Shown here piece after piece: positions 8,312 through 17,238 of a DNA stretch of 64,000 bases; position 1 is the stretch's first letter, and every line of letters starts with the position of its first letter. Where the stretch lies: contig NZ_CM001775.1 of NCBI RefSeq assembly GCF_000332235.1, positions 1,890,230-1,954,229 of the forward strand, given 5' to 3'. Position numbers and translations under genes: made by a program. The stretch is from Geminocystis herdmanii PCC 6308 (GTDB lineage: Bacteria; Cyanobacteriota; Cyanobacteriia; Cyanobacteriales; Cyanobacteriaceae). The notes under the pieces were generated by a model. The model was not told the origin of the DNA, did no database searches, and saw only the letters and a list, made by a program, of their open reading frames with translations.

Positions 8312-9442
8312 ATGGATTCTCTTGAATTATCAATCATTATGCCTTGTCTAAACGAGGCGGAAACCCTCGCTACCTGTATCAAAAAAGCTCAATGGTATCT
8401 GCAAGAATATCAAGTTACTGGAGAAGTTGTTATTGCGGATAATGGTAGTACTGATGGATCGCAAAATATTGCGATCGAACTAGGGGCAAGATTAGTTAAT
8501 GTGAAAGAAAAAGGCTATGGTAGTGCGCTAATGGGAGGAATTATGGCAGCGCGAGGAGAATTTATTATCATGGCGGATGCTGATGATAGCTATGATTTTA
8601 CTGCCTTAAATCCCTTCGTGGAGAAATTGAGAAGTGGTTATGACTTAGTGATGGGGAATCGTTTTAAGGGTGGGATTAAAGAGGGTGCGATGCCTTTTTT
8701 ACACAAATATCTAGGGAATCCCGTTTTAACTTGGATAGGGAAATTGTTTTTTAAGAGTCCATGTAATGATTTTCATTGTGGTTTAAGGGGATTTCGTAAA
8801 CAAGCTATTCTTGACTTAAATTTACGCACAACTGGCATGGAATTTGCTTCGGAAATGGTAGTAAAAGCGACTCTTAACGGCTTAAAACTAACGGAAGTAC
8901 CGACTACCTTATCACCGGACGGGCGCACCCGTAAACCCCATTTGCGTACATGGAGAGACGGTTGGCGACACCTGAGATTTTTATTATTATACAGCCCCCG
9001 TTGGTTGTTTCTTTATCCAGGGTTTTTCTTGATGGTGATGGGTTTTATTACTACCATTATTCTCTTAGGTAGTCCTAGAGTTCATAGTTTATTATACTCT
9101 GCCACTGCTATTATTATTGGATTTCAGTTAGTTAATTTTGCTATTTTTACCAAAGTTTATGCTATCCAAGAAGGGTTATTACCTCCTGACAAAAAATTGT
9201 TTAACTTGCTAGATCAATTTAGTTTAGAACAAGGATTAATTTTAGGTACAATATTATTTTTTATTGGGGTTATCACTTCTATTATTGCCTTGTTTCAGTG
9301 GGAATCAACGGGTTTTATGGCATTAAACCCTGCTTTAACTATGCGTTTAGTTATTCCTTCTGTTACAGCGATCGCCTTGGGATTACAAATTATTTTTGCT
9401 AGTTTTTTTCTGAGTGTTTTTCAACTAAAAGTAAAGGTTTAA
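8312..9442 (+). CDS. Family 2 glycosyltransferase, dolichyl-phosphate-sugar-synthase type
   Basis: A 376-residue enzyme. The N-terminal GT-A domain (about 5-230) shows LSIIMPCLNEAETL, VIADNGSTDGS, MADADDSYDF (D-x-D metal/nucleotide site), VMGNRF and CNDFHCGLRGFRK, all characteristic of DPM/GtrB-like GT2 enzymes that load a sugar onto a polyprenyl phosphate. The C-terminus has four hydrophobic spans (about 230-375). It would supply the lipid-linked sugar donor used by a GT-C enzyme, and one candidate lies upstream at 5740-7542. The donor sugar cannot be told from sequence. Confidence 0.88.
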   Translation: MDSLELSIIMPCLNEAETLATCIKKAQWYLQEYQVTGEVVIADNGSTDGSQNIAIELGARLVNVKEKGYGSALMGGIMAARGEFIIMADADDSYDFTALNPFVEKLRSGYDLVMGNRFKGGIKEGAMPFLHKYLGNPVLTWIGKLFFKSPCNDFHCGLRGFRKQAILDLNLRTTGMEFASEMVVKATLNGLKLTEVPTTLSPDGRTRKPHLRTWRDGWRHLRFLLLYSPRWLFLYPGFFLMVMGFITTIILLGSPRVHSLLYSATAIIIGFQLVNFAIFTKVYAIQEGLLPPDKKLFNLLDQFSLEQGLILGTILFFIGVITSIIALFQWESTGFMALNPALTMRLVIPSVTAIALGLQIIFASFFLSVFQLKVKV

Positions 9443-9551
9443 AAATTAAAGTCAAATTAAAAATCGAGAAAAATTGTCAAAGAATAATAAAGCATTTAAC
9501 AAACATGATATTCTTAGTAAGGATAATTGCATATAATCTTTTTTTCTACTC

Positions 9552-11906
9552 ATGTTATTACAGTCGATCGAACATCAACAAAACGAATTACGACAACGAT
9601 TAAAATTAGCTATAGAAGATGTAAAAATCATTCAACAGTTTGGCGATTATGACTTTATCATCTCCCATGCAGAAGTAAACCATCGTCACGGGGTGGGAGT
9701 GTTACTAAAAAGAATTTTTCGGGATGATCAAAATATAGTATCAATTCGTTCTCATAATCTCTATGATGGAAAAGATAATTTTGGTAATTTTAATTTTCTG
9801 ATTCACCATAAGAGCTACAATCTTAGCACTATTTATGAGCAAGTTCGATCGACTTTAGGGAGTCTCAAACCCAAAAGAATATTATGTATTCCCTATTTTC
9901 TTGATGACATCTTAACCACTCTTGCCATTAAAGAGATGTTTGATGTACCATTATGTACTTATTTGATGGATGATCAAAATATCTATGTCAATGAAATTCC
10001 AGATAATTCCATGGCACAATTACTAGATAAATCAGATTTATGCCTTGGTATCTCCAGAAATTTATGTCAAGCCTATCAACAAAAATACCATAAAAAAATT
10101 TACTTTGTTCCTCCCGTCGCACCTCAACAATTCATTGTCAAAAATACCATAATTTTTCCCTCTTCAAGACAAAAAAAACACGGTGTATTAATAGGTAATA
10201 TTTGGAGTCAAACATGGCTCGATCGACTCAGAGAAACCGTAAGAACTTCTGGTGTTAAAATAGATTGGTATGGTAATCCCCATAGAGAGTGGCTCAAATT
10301 TGAAGAAACAGAATTAGCCCAAGACGGCATTACTTTTCAAGGTTATCTGGAAAACGAAGCGGATTTAGTGGCAAAATTAAGAGAAGCATCCTTTGCTATA
10401 ATTCCTACTGCTGACAATATTACTGCAAACGATCGCCTTGAAATAGCGAAATTAAGCCTTCCTTCTCGCATCCCCTTTTTAGTTGCAACCGCTCATCTTC
10501 CCCTGTTAGTTATGGGGGACAAAGATACTGCTGCCGCTCAATTTGTGCAAGATTTTCAACTAGGGGTAGTATGTAGATATAATTCTGGAGAATTTGCTGA
10601 AAAATTATCATGGATTATTGACGAAGAAAATCAACGTAGTATTCGTAATCGAGTCTCAAAATTAGCTCAATCTTTATCTTCTCAAGGTATCAAAGATTGG
10701 ATTTGGGATTCTTTAGCCCAAAAATCTCCTCAAGATAACCGCTTTGAAAAATTAGGACAATTTTTAAATGATGCTACCGTCATTCTCACCCATAACGAAG
10801 TTAATCAAAAACATGGTACAGGCGCATTAGTAAAACGCATTATTGCCGATACTCCCAATATTTATTCTATTCGATCAGACAACCATTACGGAGGCATCCA
10901 TAACTTTGGCGAAATTAGTTATTGTTTACCCCAAAAAGGCATATCTCGTATAGAAGCCTTTAAAATTATTCTCACCTTACTCGAAGACATTGAAGTAAAA
11001 CAAGCCTTTTGTGTTCCTTATTATACCGATGATTTGTACTTATCGATCGCCGTTAAAGAATTATTTAACGTGCCTTTAGGAGTTTATATCATGGATGATC
11101 AAAATATCGTAGCCAAAAATATCCCCGATGATTTAATGAGAGAATTTTTAAGTAAATGTTCCTTTCGTTTAGCTACTCATCCTGAATTAAGAGACGCTTA
11201 CGAAGAAAAATACGCCATGAGTTTTTATCTCTTACCCGCCGTTGTGCCTGATAATTTAATCTCTCGTAATATTACCACCCCCGATAAAAAATTATTTCAC
11301 ATCAAAACAGGTGCTTTAATTGGTAGTATTTGGAGCAATACTTGGTTTCAAATGTTAACCGATACCGTCAAAGGTGCTAATTTACATTTAGATTGGTATG
11401 GTAATTATAATTACCATTGGTTAACAGAATCTCCCTCAGAAATTAGTGAAAAAAGAAATATTACTCCCTACGGTGTAGTAGATGAAATCACTCTAGCCGA
11501 AAAATTAAAACAATATCCTTATGTCGTCGTGCCGACTGGTACACTAGATGAAAGAGACGATCGAGCAGAGTTATCCATCTTAAGTTTACCCGGTAGAATT
11601 ATTTTTGCTATGGCTTCTTCCCATACCCCAGTTATTATTTTAGGCAGTGAAAAAACCTCTGCTGGTGCATTTATTCAGCGATTTGGTATTGGAGTTGTCT
11701 GTGACTATAATCCCCAAAGTTTTAAAGAAGCAGTGGATTATGTTACTCAACCTGACATACAAAAACAGATGCGCCATCGAGCTTTTCAAGTAGCACAAGC
11801 ATTTTCTGGTGTAGATATTAATAATTGGATTTGGCAATCCTTAGAAAAAGGTAAACCTTCTGATGATAAATTTGAGAAATTATTTATGACCAAAATCAAT
11901 AATTAA
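9552..11906 (+). CDS. Internally duplicated GT-B-like glycosyltransferase candidate
   Basis: A 784-residue soluble protein made of two homologous halves, about residues 31-397 and 402-781. Matching pairs include SHAEVNHRHGVGVLLKRI / THNEVNQKHGTGALVKRI, DVPLCTYLMDDQNI / NVPLGVYIMDDQNI, LIGNIWSQTW / LIGSIWSNTW and IDWYGNPHREWL / LDWYGNYNYHWL. Each half looks like a GT-B fold: an N-terminal Rossmann part, then a C-terminal part with a P-T-(x)n-D/R-x-E/A-E-(L/I)-(x)-L-(S)-L-P region where nucleotide-sugar enzymes bind the donor. No signal peptide or membrane span. Placed between a GT2 enzyme and a FkbM methyltransferase, which fits glycan synthesis. I do not recognise a named family. Confidence 0.6.
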   Translation: MLLQSIEHQQNELRQRLKLAIEDVKIIQQFGDYDFIISHAEVNHRHGVGVLLKRIFRDDQNIVSIRSHNLYDGKDNFGNFNFLIHHKSYNLSTIYEQVRSTLGSLKPKRILCIPYFLDDILTTLAIKEMFDVPLCTYLMDDQNIYVNEIPDNSMAQLLDKSDLCLGISRNLCQAYQQKYHKKIYFVPPVAPQQFIVKNTIIFPSSRQKKHGVLIGNIWSQTWLDRLRETVRTSGVKIDWYGNPHREWLKFEETELAQDGITFQGYLENEADLVAKLREASFAIIPTADNITANDRLEIAKLSLPSRIPFLVATAHLPLLVMGDKDTAAAQFVQDFQLGVVCRYNSGEFAEKLSWIIDEENQRSIRNRVSKLAQSLSSQGIKDWIWDSLAQKSPQDNRFEKLGQFLNDATVILTHNEVNQKHGTGALVKRIIADTPNIYSIRSDNHYGGIHNFGEISYCLPQKGISRIEAFKIILTLLEDIEVKQAFCVPYYTDDLYLSIAVKELFNVPLGVYIMDDQNIVAKNIPDDLMREFLSKCSFRLATHPELRDAYEEKYAMSFYLLPAVVPDNLISRNITTPDKKLFHIKTGALIGSIWSNTWFQMLTDTVKGANLHLDWYGNYNYHWLTESPSEISEKRNITPYGVVDEITLAEKLKQYPYVVVPTGTLDERDDRAELSILSLPGRIIFAMASSHTPVIILGSEKTSAGAFIQRFGIGVVCDYNPQSFKEAVDYVTQPDIQKQMRHRAFQVAQAFSGVDINNWIWQSLEKGKPSDDKFEKLFMTKINN

Positions 11907-11978
11907 TCCCCCAGAGGAAGTCAGGAATAAGGAATAGTTATAAATTCTATATTTGTGTATATTTATTATTAAAAATTT

Positions 11979-13304
11979 ATGACATCAGAATCAAATAATA
12001 AAAAAGGTATTGCTAGTTTTTTAGCTAATTTACCTTTAATTAGACGAGTTAAAATTATTAAACAATTAATTCTTGAAAAACTAGATCAAGTTTTAGATCA
12101 AACGAATAATATAGATAATAAAACCAATAGTCTTTTAAATAATGATATTAGCTTATTAGAAGCTCTAATTTCGATTATAAATACCTTAAAAATTATTTAT
12201 AAACAGTCTCAGAATTACTATAATAATTTAATTAAAAATATTCAAGAAGATAGTCAAAAATACTATGAACATATCAATAAAAAATTACTAAATTTACTAG
12301 AAAATTCTCAATTTCAAAATGATAAATTAAATATTTTAGAAATACAATTTAAAAAAATAAATCAAGAATTATCAGACAAATTATCGATCGTCCAAGAAGA
12401 AATAATTAACGCTCAAGATTTGTCAAAACAATGTTTGACTCAACAACAAACAATCGAAAATATTTTAAATAGTTTGAACTCAAAAAAAATTATTATTAAT
12501 GATTCTTCCTATACATTAAAAAATCCAGAAATTGGTTTAATGATGTATTTATATTCTTTTTTACCGAATCGTTCCGCCATTGATATTGGAGCAAATATTG
12601 GGGATGTATCAGAAAGTTTATTAAAAGCAGGATATGAAGTTTATAGCTTTGAACCATTTTTACCAACCTATGAAAAATTAAAATCTCGACTCAACAATAA
12701 TCCTTATTTTCATAGTTATTCAGTGGCTTTAGGTGCAACCAATGAAACCAGAGAATTTTATCTAGCCACTGATACAACCCCAGAAAAAATTTATCAGGAT
12801 TCTAGCTTATATAACAGCTTAATTAAACATTCCATGCCCGATGATTTACTCTTTACCGATACCACTACGGTAACGGTTAAAACCTTAGCTAGTTTCCATG
12901 ACAATAACGAAATTCCTGCTAATATTGGTTTAGTCAAAATTGATACCGAAGGTTTTGATTTACAAGTGATTGAAGGTATGGAATTGTATCAATATCCCGT
13001 AGTCATCACAGAATTTTGGGATAAGAATATTCCCTTTGGGATTTCCGAAACCCATAATAAATTAGAAGATTTAGTAACCCAAATGCGTTGCCGAAATTAT
13101 CACTGGTATATTGTTATGTATCGAGTTTGGGGTGATCAAACAGATTCGATCACTTCGTGGCGCGATGCGATCGCATTCTACTGTAATAACTGTTATTCAG
13201 TCAAAAATAGTTGGGGAAATATCTTTTTCTTTCAAGATTACGATTTATTTTTACAGGCTCATCGCTGGACAACATCAATACTTCCTGAAACCTATTTCCG
13301 TTAA
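11979..13304 (+). CDS. FkbM-family methyltransferase with N-terminal coiled coil
   Basis: A 441-residue protein. Residues about 30-185 are rich in Asn, Gln, Lys, Leu and Ile with heptad spacing, giving a long predicted coiled coil. The C-terminal part (about 190-440) is a class I SAM methyltransferase: SAIDIGANIGDVSESLL (SAM motif I), VYSFEPFLPTYEKLK (acidic motif II), and GLVKIDTEGFDLQVIEGME, the FkbM signature K-x-D-x-E-G-x-(E/D)-x-x-V-(I/L)-x-G. FkbM enzymes O-methylate sugars or polyketides, here probably a surface glycan given the upstream glycosyltransferases. The coiled coil may tether or multimerise it. Confidence 0.85.
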   Translation: MTSESNNKKGIASFLANLPLIRRVKIIKQLILEKLDQVLDQTNNIDNKTNSLLNNDISLLEALISIINTLKIIYKQSQNYYNNLIKNIQEDSQKYYEHINKKLLNLLENSQFQNDKLNILEIQFKKINQELSDKLSIVQEEIINAQDLSKQCLTQQQTIENILNSLNSKKIIINDSSYTLKNPEIGLMMYLYSFLPNRSAIDIGANIGDVSESLLKAGYEVYSFEPFLPTYEKLKSRLNNNPYFHSYSVALGATNETREFYLATDTTPEKIYQDSSLYNSLIKHSMPDDLLFTDTTTVTVKTLASFHDNNEIPANIGLVKIDTEGFDLQVIEGMELYQYPVVITEFWDKNIPFGISETHNKLEDLVTQMRCRNYHWYIVMYRVWGDQTDSITSWRDAIAFYCNNCYSVKNSWGNIFFFQDYDLFLQAHRWTTSILPETYFR

Positions 13305-13451
13305 AGGGGAACAAAAATACTGTTGACATAATCTATTTTTTAGTTGAATATTTCAGTATATTTCGATTATCCCCAGTAAAAACATGAATAATTAAAAGTA
13401 ATCGGATCATTTAACCTAAGATACTGATAAATGAAAATATATATTTAAGTT

Positions 13452-14570
13452 ATGTGGACAAAATTATTCTTCAAAACAACCTCTAAATTAAGTTTTATCG
13501 CCCTATTCTGGTTAATTTTCACCACCAGCGCCCATGCCGCCTTAGAATTGAGGGTAGCAATCAAAAAAAGTGTTAATAATCTACAAATCGGAAGTTCAAC
13601 TCCTGCAGTAATTAAAGACGGTGCAGGGCGTGTAATTGGACAAGTTGACGGAATGAACTCTTTTGTCGCTAAAACCAATGGCGGAAATGTAAACCTTGCT
13701 CAGTGGAATTCTACGGGGATATGGGTAGAGCCTAGCGGTGATGGTGTCACTTGGATCGGCGATCGATGGTATCGTGGTAGAGTGCTATTAACCCGTCAGG
13801 GTGGTGGAATTACTGCGGTTAACTATGTGGACATAGAAGAATACTTATATAGTGTAGTGGGAGCAGAAGCAATTCCCAGTTGGCCTCAAGAAGCCTTAAA
13901 AGCCCAAGCAGTAGCCGCTCGAACCTATGCTCTATATAAACGCAACACCAGTAAAAATAGCGTTTTTGATCTTGATACCACCACTGCTACGCAGGTATAT
14001 AAAGGATTAAGCAGTGAATACACCACCACCCATCAAGCGGTAAGAGCAACTAATGGGCAAATCATGACTTATAATAATCAACCCATTTTAGCAGTATTTC
14101 ATTCATCTTCGGGTGGGCATACGGAAAACGTTGAAGATATTTGGACTTCTCCCCTACCTTATCTCAGGGGTGTAGTGGACTATGATCAAACTGCGCCCGT
14201 TTTTCAGTGGAATAAAACCGTTTCTCCTTCTGCCATGAGTCGTGTCGCTGGTGGGGTGGGCAATATTCGAGCTTTAGTACCTCAAAAAACAACCCCTCAA
14301 GGTAGAATTGTTACTATGCAAGTCGTGGGCGATCGAAGTACAAGAAATGTTGCGGGTACACAGTTAAGAAGTGCTTTAGATTTACGCAGTACCTTATTTA
14401 GAGTATCCACTTCAGGTAATACCATTCAGGTATCAGGGAGAGGATTTGGTCATGGTTTAGGATTAAGCCAATGGGGTACATTTTATTTAGCTCAAAACGG
14501 CGTTGATTATCGTCAAATTCTCGGACATTACTATCAAAATGCTCGACTTGCCACCATGAGAACAAGATAA
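13452..14570 (+). CDS. SpoIID/LytB-domain protein (probable peptidoglycan lytic enzyme)
   Basis: A 372-residue exported protein. Residues 1-29 form a signal peptide (basic start, hydrophobic core, THSAHA-like cleavage region ending in AHA). The mature part carries the SpoIID core: VDIEEYLYSVVGAEAIPSWP, EALKAQAVAARTYALYK, FHSSSGGHTENVEDIW and, near the end, SGRGFGHGLGLSQWG. These are the conserved glutamate-containing and G-H-G-x-G-x-S-Q-W-G motifs. SpoIID cleaves denuded glycan strands in sporulating bacteria. Cyanobacterial homologues are assumed to act on periplasmic peptidoglycan. Confidence 0.9.
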   Translation: MWTKLFFKTTSKLSFIALFWLIFTTSAHAALELRVAIKKSVNNLQIGSSTPAVIKDGAGRVIGQVDGMNSFVAKTNGGNVNLAQWNSTGIWVEPSGDGVTWIGDRWYRGRVLLTRQGGGITAVNYVDIEEYLYSVVGAEAIPSWPQEALKAQAVAARTYALYKRNTSKNSVFDLDTTTATQVYKGLSSEYTTTHQAVRATNGQIMTYNNQPILAVFHSSSGGHTENVEDIWTSPLPYLRGVVDYDQTAPVFQWNKTVSPSAMSRVAGGVGNIRALVPQKTTPQGRIVTMQVVGDRSTRNVAGTQLRSALDLRSTLFRVSTSGNTIQVSGRGFGHGLGLSQWGTFYLAQNGVDYRQILGHYYQNARLATMRTR

Positions 14571-14600
14571 GACATCAAAACAAAAACTCGATCGTCATCG

Positions 14601-14622
14601 ACAGGTGTTAGGTTTTAGGTTG
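14601..14622. repeat. Short GGTGTTAGGTTTTAGGT heptamer remnant
   Basis: CAGGTGTTAGGTTTTAGGTT matches the internal heptamer tract of the MITE-like elements (for example at 22965-22995 and 33140-33170) without their ends. Confidence 0.45.
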
Positions 14623-14679
14623 TGTTAACCTATGAATTTATGATAGATATTTAAAATATAATTGAGTGTTATTAAAACG

Positions 14680-14904
14680 ATGAATAATACACAAGTCAGT
14701 TTAGAGCTACCAGATCATATTTCTGAAGATGAAGTTAAGTTATTATTAGCGATTAAAATGTATGAATTGCAGAAAATAACATTAGGACAGGCTTCTAAAA
14801 TTGCAGGTTTGTCTAAGTCTTCATTGATTGAAATTTTAGGCAAATATCAAATTCCTGTTTTTAATTATTCGCCGAATGAATTGCGAGAAGAATTGGGGCT
14901 ATGA
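14680..14904 (+). CDS. UPF0175-family antitoxin
   Basis: A 74-residue protein with VSLELPDHISEDEVKLLLAI and KITLGQASKIAGLSKSSLIE, the helix-turn-helix-like UPF0175 pattern (L-G-Q-A-S-x-I-A-G-L-S). Start ATG 14680 is preferred over an upstream TTG. The stop overlaps the start of the DUF3368 gene by 4 bp (ATGA). UPF0175 proteins are the usual antitoxin partners of DUF3368 toxins in cyanobacteria. Confidence 0.87.
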   Translation: MNNTQVSLELPDHISEDEVKLLLAIKMYELQKITLGQASKIAGLSKSSLIEILGKYQIPVFNYSPNELREELGL

Positions 14905-15353
14905 ATCAGATTATTATTGCCGATAGCACCTGTTTAATCGGATTAGAAAGAATTGGTAAGTTAGAAATTTTACCCCAATTATTTGACTCAATTTTAATTC
15001 CGCCTAAAGTAGCTGAAGAATTTGGTTTCACTCTATCTTGGTTAAATGTTGTAAATATTACAGATAAAGGTTTAGTATGCGCTTTAACAATGATTGTTGA
15101 TGATGGAGAAGCAGAAGCAATTACCCTTGCTTATGAGACTAAGGTTAAAGTAATTTTAGATGATCAACAAGCTCGTAAAGTTGCTCGGAATATGAAAGTT
15201 ACTTTTATTGGTACAATAGGGATTTTAATTCAAGCGAAACAATGCGGAATTATTCAATCAATTAAACCGTTATTAGATGATTTAGAAAATAATAATTTTT
15301 ATTTAAGTAAAAATCTAAAACAAGAAGCATTAACTATCGTTAATGAAATGTAA
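14901..15353 (+). CDS. DUF3368 PIN-like toxin
   Basis: A 150-residue DUF3368 protein: MNQIIIADSTCLIGLERIGK (first catalytic Asp within IADSTCLI), VDDGEAEAITLAYE (conserved D-x-G-E-A-x-A motif), VILDDQQARKVA (D-D-x-x-A-R) and FIGTIGILIQAK (G-T-x-G-x-L). These are the canonical blocks of the PIN-related DUF3368 family, presumed ribonucleases. Translationally coupled to the UPF0175 antitoxin upstream. Confidence 0.9.
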   Translation: MNQIIIADSTCLIGLERIGKLEILPQLFDSILIPPKVAEEFGFTLSWLNVVNITDKGLVCALTMIVDDGEAEAITLAYETKVKVILDDQQARKVARNMKVTFIGTIGILIQAKQCGIIQSIKPLLDDLENNNFYLSKNLKQEALTIVNEM

Positions 15354-15384
15354 CAAATATCTTTACTAAAGTCGATTCTTAATT

Positions 15385-15633
15385 CGGGTTTGCTGAATAA
15401 ATCAGAAAACTATTAAAATTAAGGCTTTAGACACACTACATTAACAAAAAACTGCACAGTTTTAGCAATTTTTACGAGAAAATCAAGCATTTTTAACCTT
15501 ATTTCCTTGAATCAATAGCGTATTTATTTATATTTCATATGATCTGAAAACCTTGATTTTTCATTCTTTAACCTGACACCTGACACCTGATACCTGACAC
15601 CTCTCCCCATCAAAAGCCTTTTTCAGCAACCCC
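15385..15633. mobile_element. MITE-like element, most complete copy (family 1)
   Basis: An element of about 250 bp with imperfect terminal inverted repeats: GGGTTTGCTGAA on the left and TTCAGCAACCCC on the right, the right end followed by TA. Inside are a left half (with AAAATCAAGCATTTTTAACC) and a right half with a heptamer tract (CCTGACACCTGACACCTGAT) and CCCCATCAAAAGCCTTTTTC. No coding capacity. The copy at 22932-23118 carries the same two blocks in inverted orientation. The lack of a transposase and the TIR-plus-TA arrangement suggest a non-autonomous element. Confidence 0.7.
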
Positions 15634-15651
15634 TAATTCCTCATTCATTAA

Positions 15652-16875
15652 TTACGGTGCTAAAGCGTTGCCTCTTAATAGGCTTCCGATCGTCTTAGCG
15701 GTAATCTTCATTTGGACTAAAGGATTACTAGGCACAACGGTTTTATATAAGTAGCTATCGAAGGTGATTTTTTGTACATCAATGTCAGAACACATTTCCA
15801 CAAAGGCTTCTCTGGTGGCATCACTACGATAGAAAACTCTTTGAAGAATGTCTAATACAAGGTAGGTAGCACCGTATTGTTTATCCCAACGTTTGAGGTA
15901 GGTTTTTAAATCTGCTTCACTAGGCACTTTTTGCCCATTATTACTGGTTTCTACGATAACTTCTGCACACATTCTGGCGGATTTGGCGGCAAAATAAATG
16001 CCTTCTCCAGAAGATTTGGTAACAGTACCTGCGGCATCTCCCACTAAGGCAACTCTACCGACTACACGGCGAGGGCGGGGATGTTCGGGGATAGGATGGG
16101 CTTCTACTTTGATGATTTCGCCACCTTCTAAGCGTTTAGCCGCCCGTTGACGGATTCCTGCTTGTAAGTCTTTGATAATGGCTTTGTTGACTTTCATTGT
16201 GCCTGTACCAACGGCAACGTGATCATATTTGGGGAATACCCAAGCATAAAAGTCGGGGGAAACATCGTTGCCAACATACATTTCTGCTAAGTCTTCGTAG
16301 TATGCCATTTTGTCTTCAGGTAATCTGATTCTTTCTTGGAAGGCGATGGCGTAGTTATAGTCTCCTGCGTCAATGGCTTTGGCAATACGGGAGTTTGCAC
16401 CGTCTGCACCAATTACGAGGTCAACTTTTAAGGTTTTCATTTCCCCTTGAGCAGTGCCGTTAGAATGATCTGCGTAGTGAAGGGTATAAGCCTCTTTATC
16501 GTTACTGGGAATGTCTAATTGATAGACTGTACCGTTAATTAAGTTTGCTCCTAATTTGGCGGCTCGATCGCGCATAAAGCCGTCGAGGACTTCTCTACGA
16601 CACATTCCGATATATTCACCATCTTTGAGGGTTTGACCAATATTTACTTCAATATTGGAGGGTGAAATCATTTTCATTTTACGCACTCTTCGATCGATAA
16701 TTTCGGGTGGTAAATCAAATTCACTCACCATACAAAGAGGAATCGCACCACCGCAAGGTTTGGCGTTATCTAATTTTCTTTCAAAAATATAAGTTTCAAT
16801 TCCAGCTTTGGCTAAAACTTCGGCGGCGGAAGAACCGGCAGGTCCTCCTCCTACTACTGCTACCCTAATTGTCAC
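15652..16875 (-). CDS. chlP: Geranylgeranyl diphosphate/bacteriochlorophyll-type reductase ChlP
   Basis: ChlP reduces three double bonds of the geranylgeranyl group to phytyl, for chlorophyll a and tocopherol. The 407-residue product has the FAD-binding start VAVVGGGPAGSSAAE, the NAKPCGGAIPLCM motif of the reductase subgroup, and VGDAAGTVTKSSGEGIYFA as second FAD site. Translation starts at GTG 16875 with AGGAGA about 8 nt upstream. The length matches other cyanobacterial ChlP proteins. Thylakoid-associated in the family. Monocistronic; its 3' end faces the MITE at 15385-15633. Confidence 0.96.
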   Translation of the reverse strand: MTIRVAVVGGGPAGSSAAEVLAKAGIETYIFERKLDNAKPCGGAIPLCMVSEFDLPPEIIDRRVRKMKMISPSNIEVNIGQTLKDGEYIGMCRREVLDGFMRDRAAKLGANLINGTVYQLDIPSNDKEAYTLHYADHSNGTAQGEMKTLKVDLVIGADGANSRIAKAIDAGDYNYAIAFQERIRLPEDKMAYYEDLAEMYVGNDVSPDFYAWVFPKYDHVAVGTGTMKVNKAIIKDLQAGIRQRAAKRLEGGEIIKVEAHPIPEHPRPRRVVGRVALVGDAAGTVTKSSGEGIYFAAKSARMCAEVIVETSNNGQKVPSEADLKTYLKRWDKQYGATYLVLDILQRVFYRSDATREAFVEMCSDIDVQKITFDSYLYKTVVPSNPLVQMKITAKTIGSLLRGNALAP

Positions 16876-17238
16876 GATCGTTTTCTCCTAAAATTCTTTA
16901 AATCAGTTATTGATTATAAATTGCATATACATAAAAATTTACGGTAAAACGGGCATCCCTTAAAAAAAATTTCTTTTTTCGCAACAGTCCTTAACAAAGT
17001 AAGTAATATTTATTCACATTTTTTGACTAATCTCTATGGAACATATTGAGACAGGTAGCAGGTATCAGGTTTTAGGTATCAGGTTTCCGAATATGGTTAT
17101 CTTGCTTTCAAGAAAAGTAATGAGTAATGAGTATAATTTTGATTAAACTTTAATTGACAATAGTTTGAGACATAAAAAATTTAATTTTTGCAGATGTCTA
17201 ATATATATTTAGGAATAGCGGTTAATGCAAAAAAGGTA
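16876..17238. other. Intergenic region between chlP and the TPR gene
   Basis: A divergent, AT-rich spacer that must contain promoters for both neighbours; no consensus pair was convincing. It contains a short heptamer-like tract (CAGGTAGCAGGTATCAGGT, about 17052-17093) like the inner part of the MITE elements. No credible gene beyond possible N-terminal extensions of the TPR protein (ATG 17194). Confidence 0.6.
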
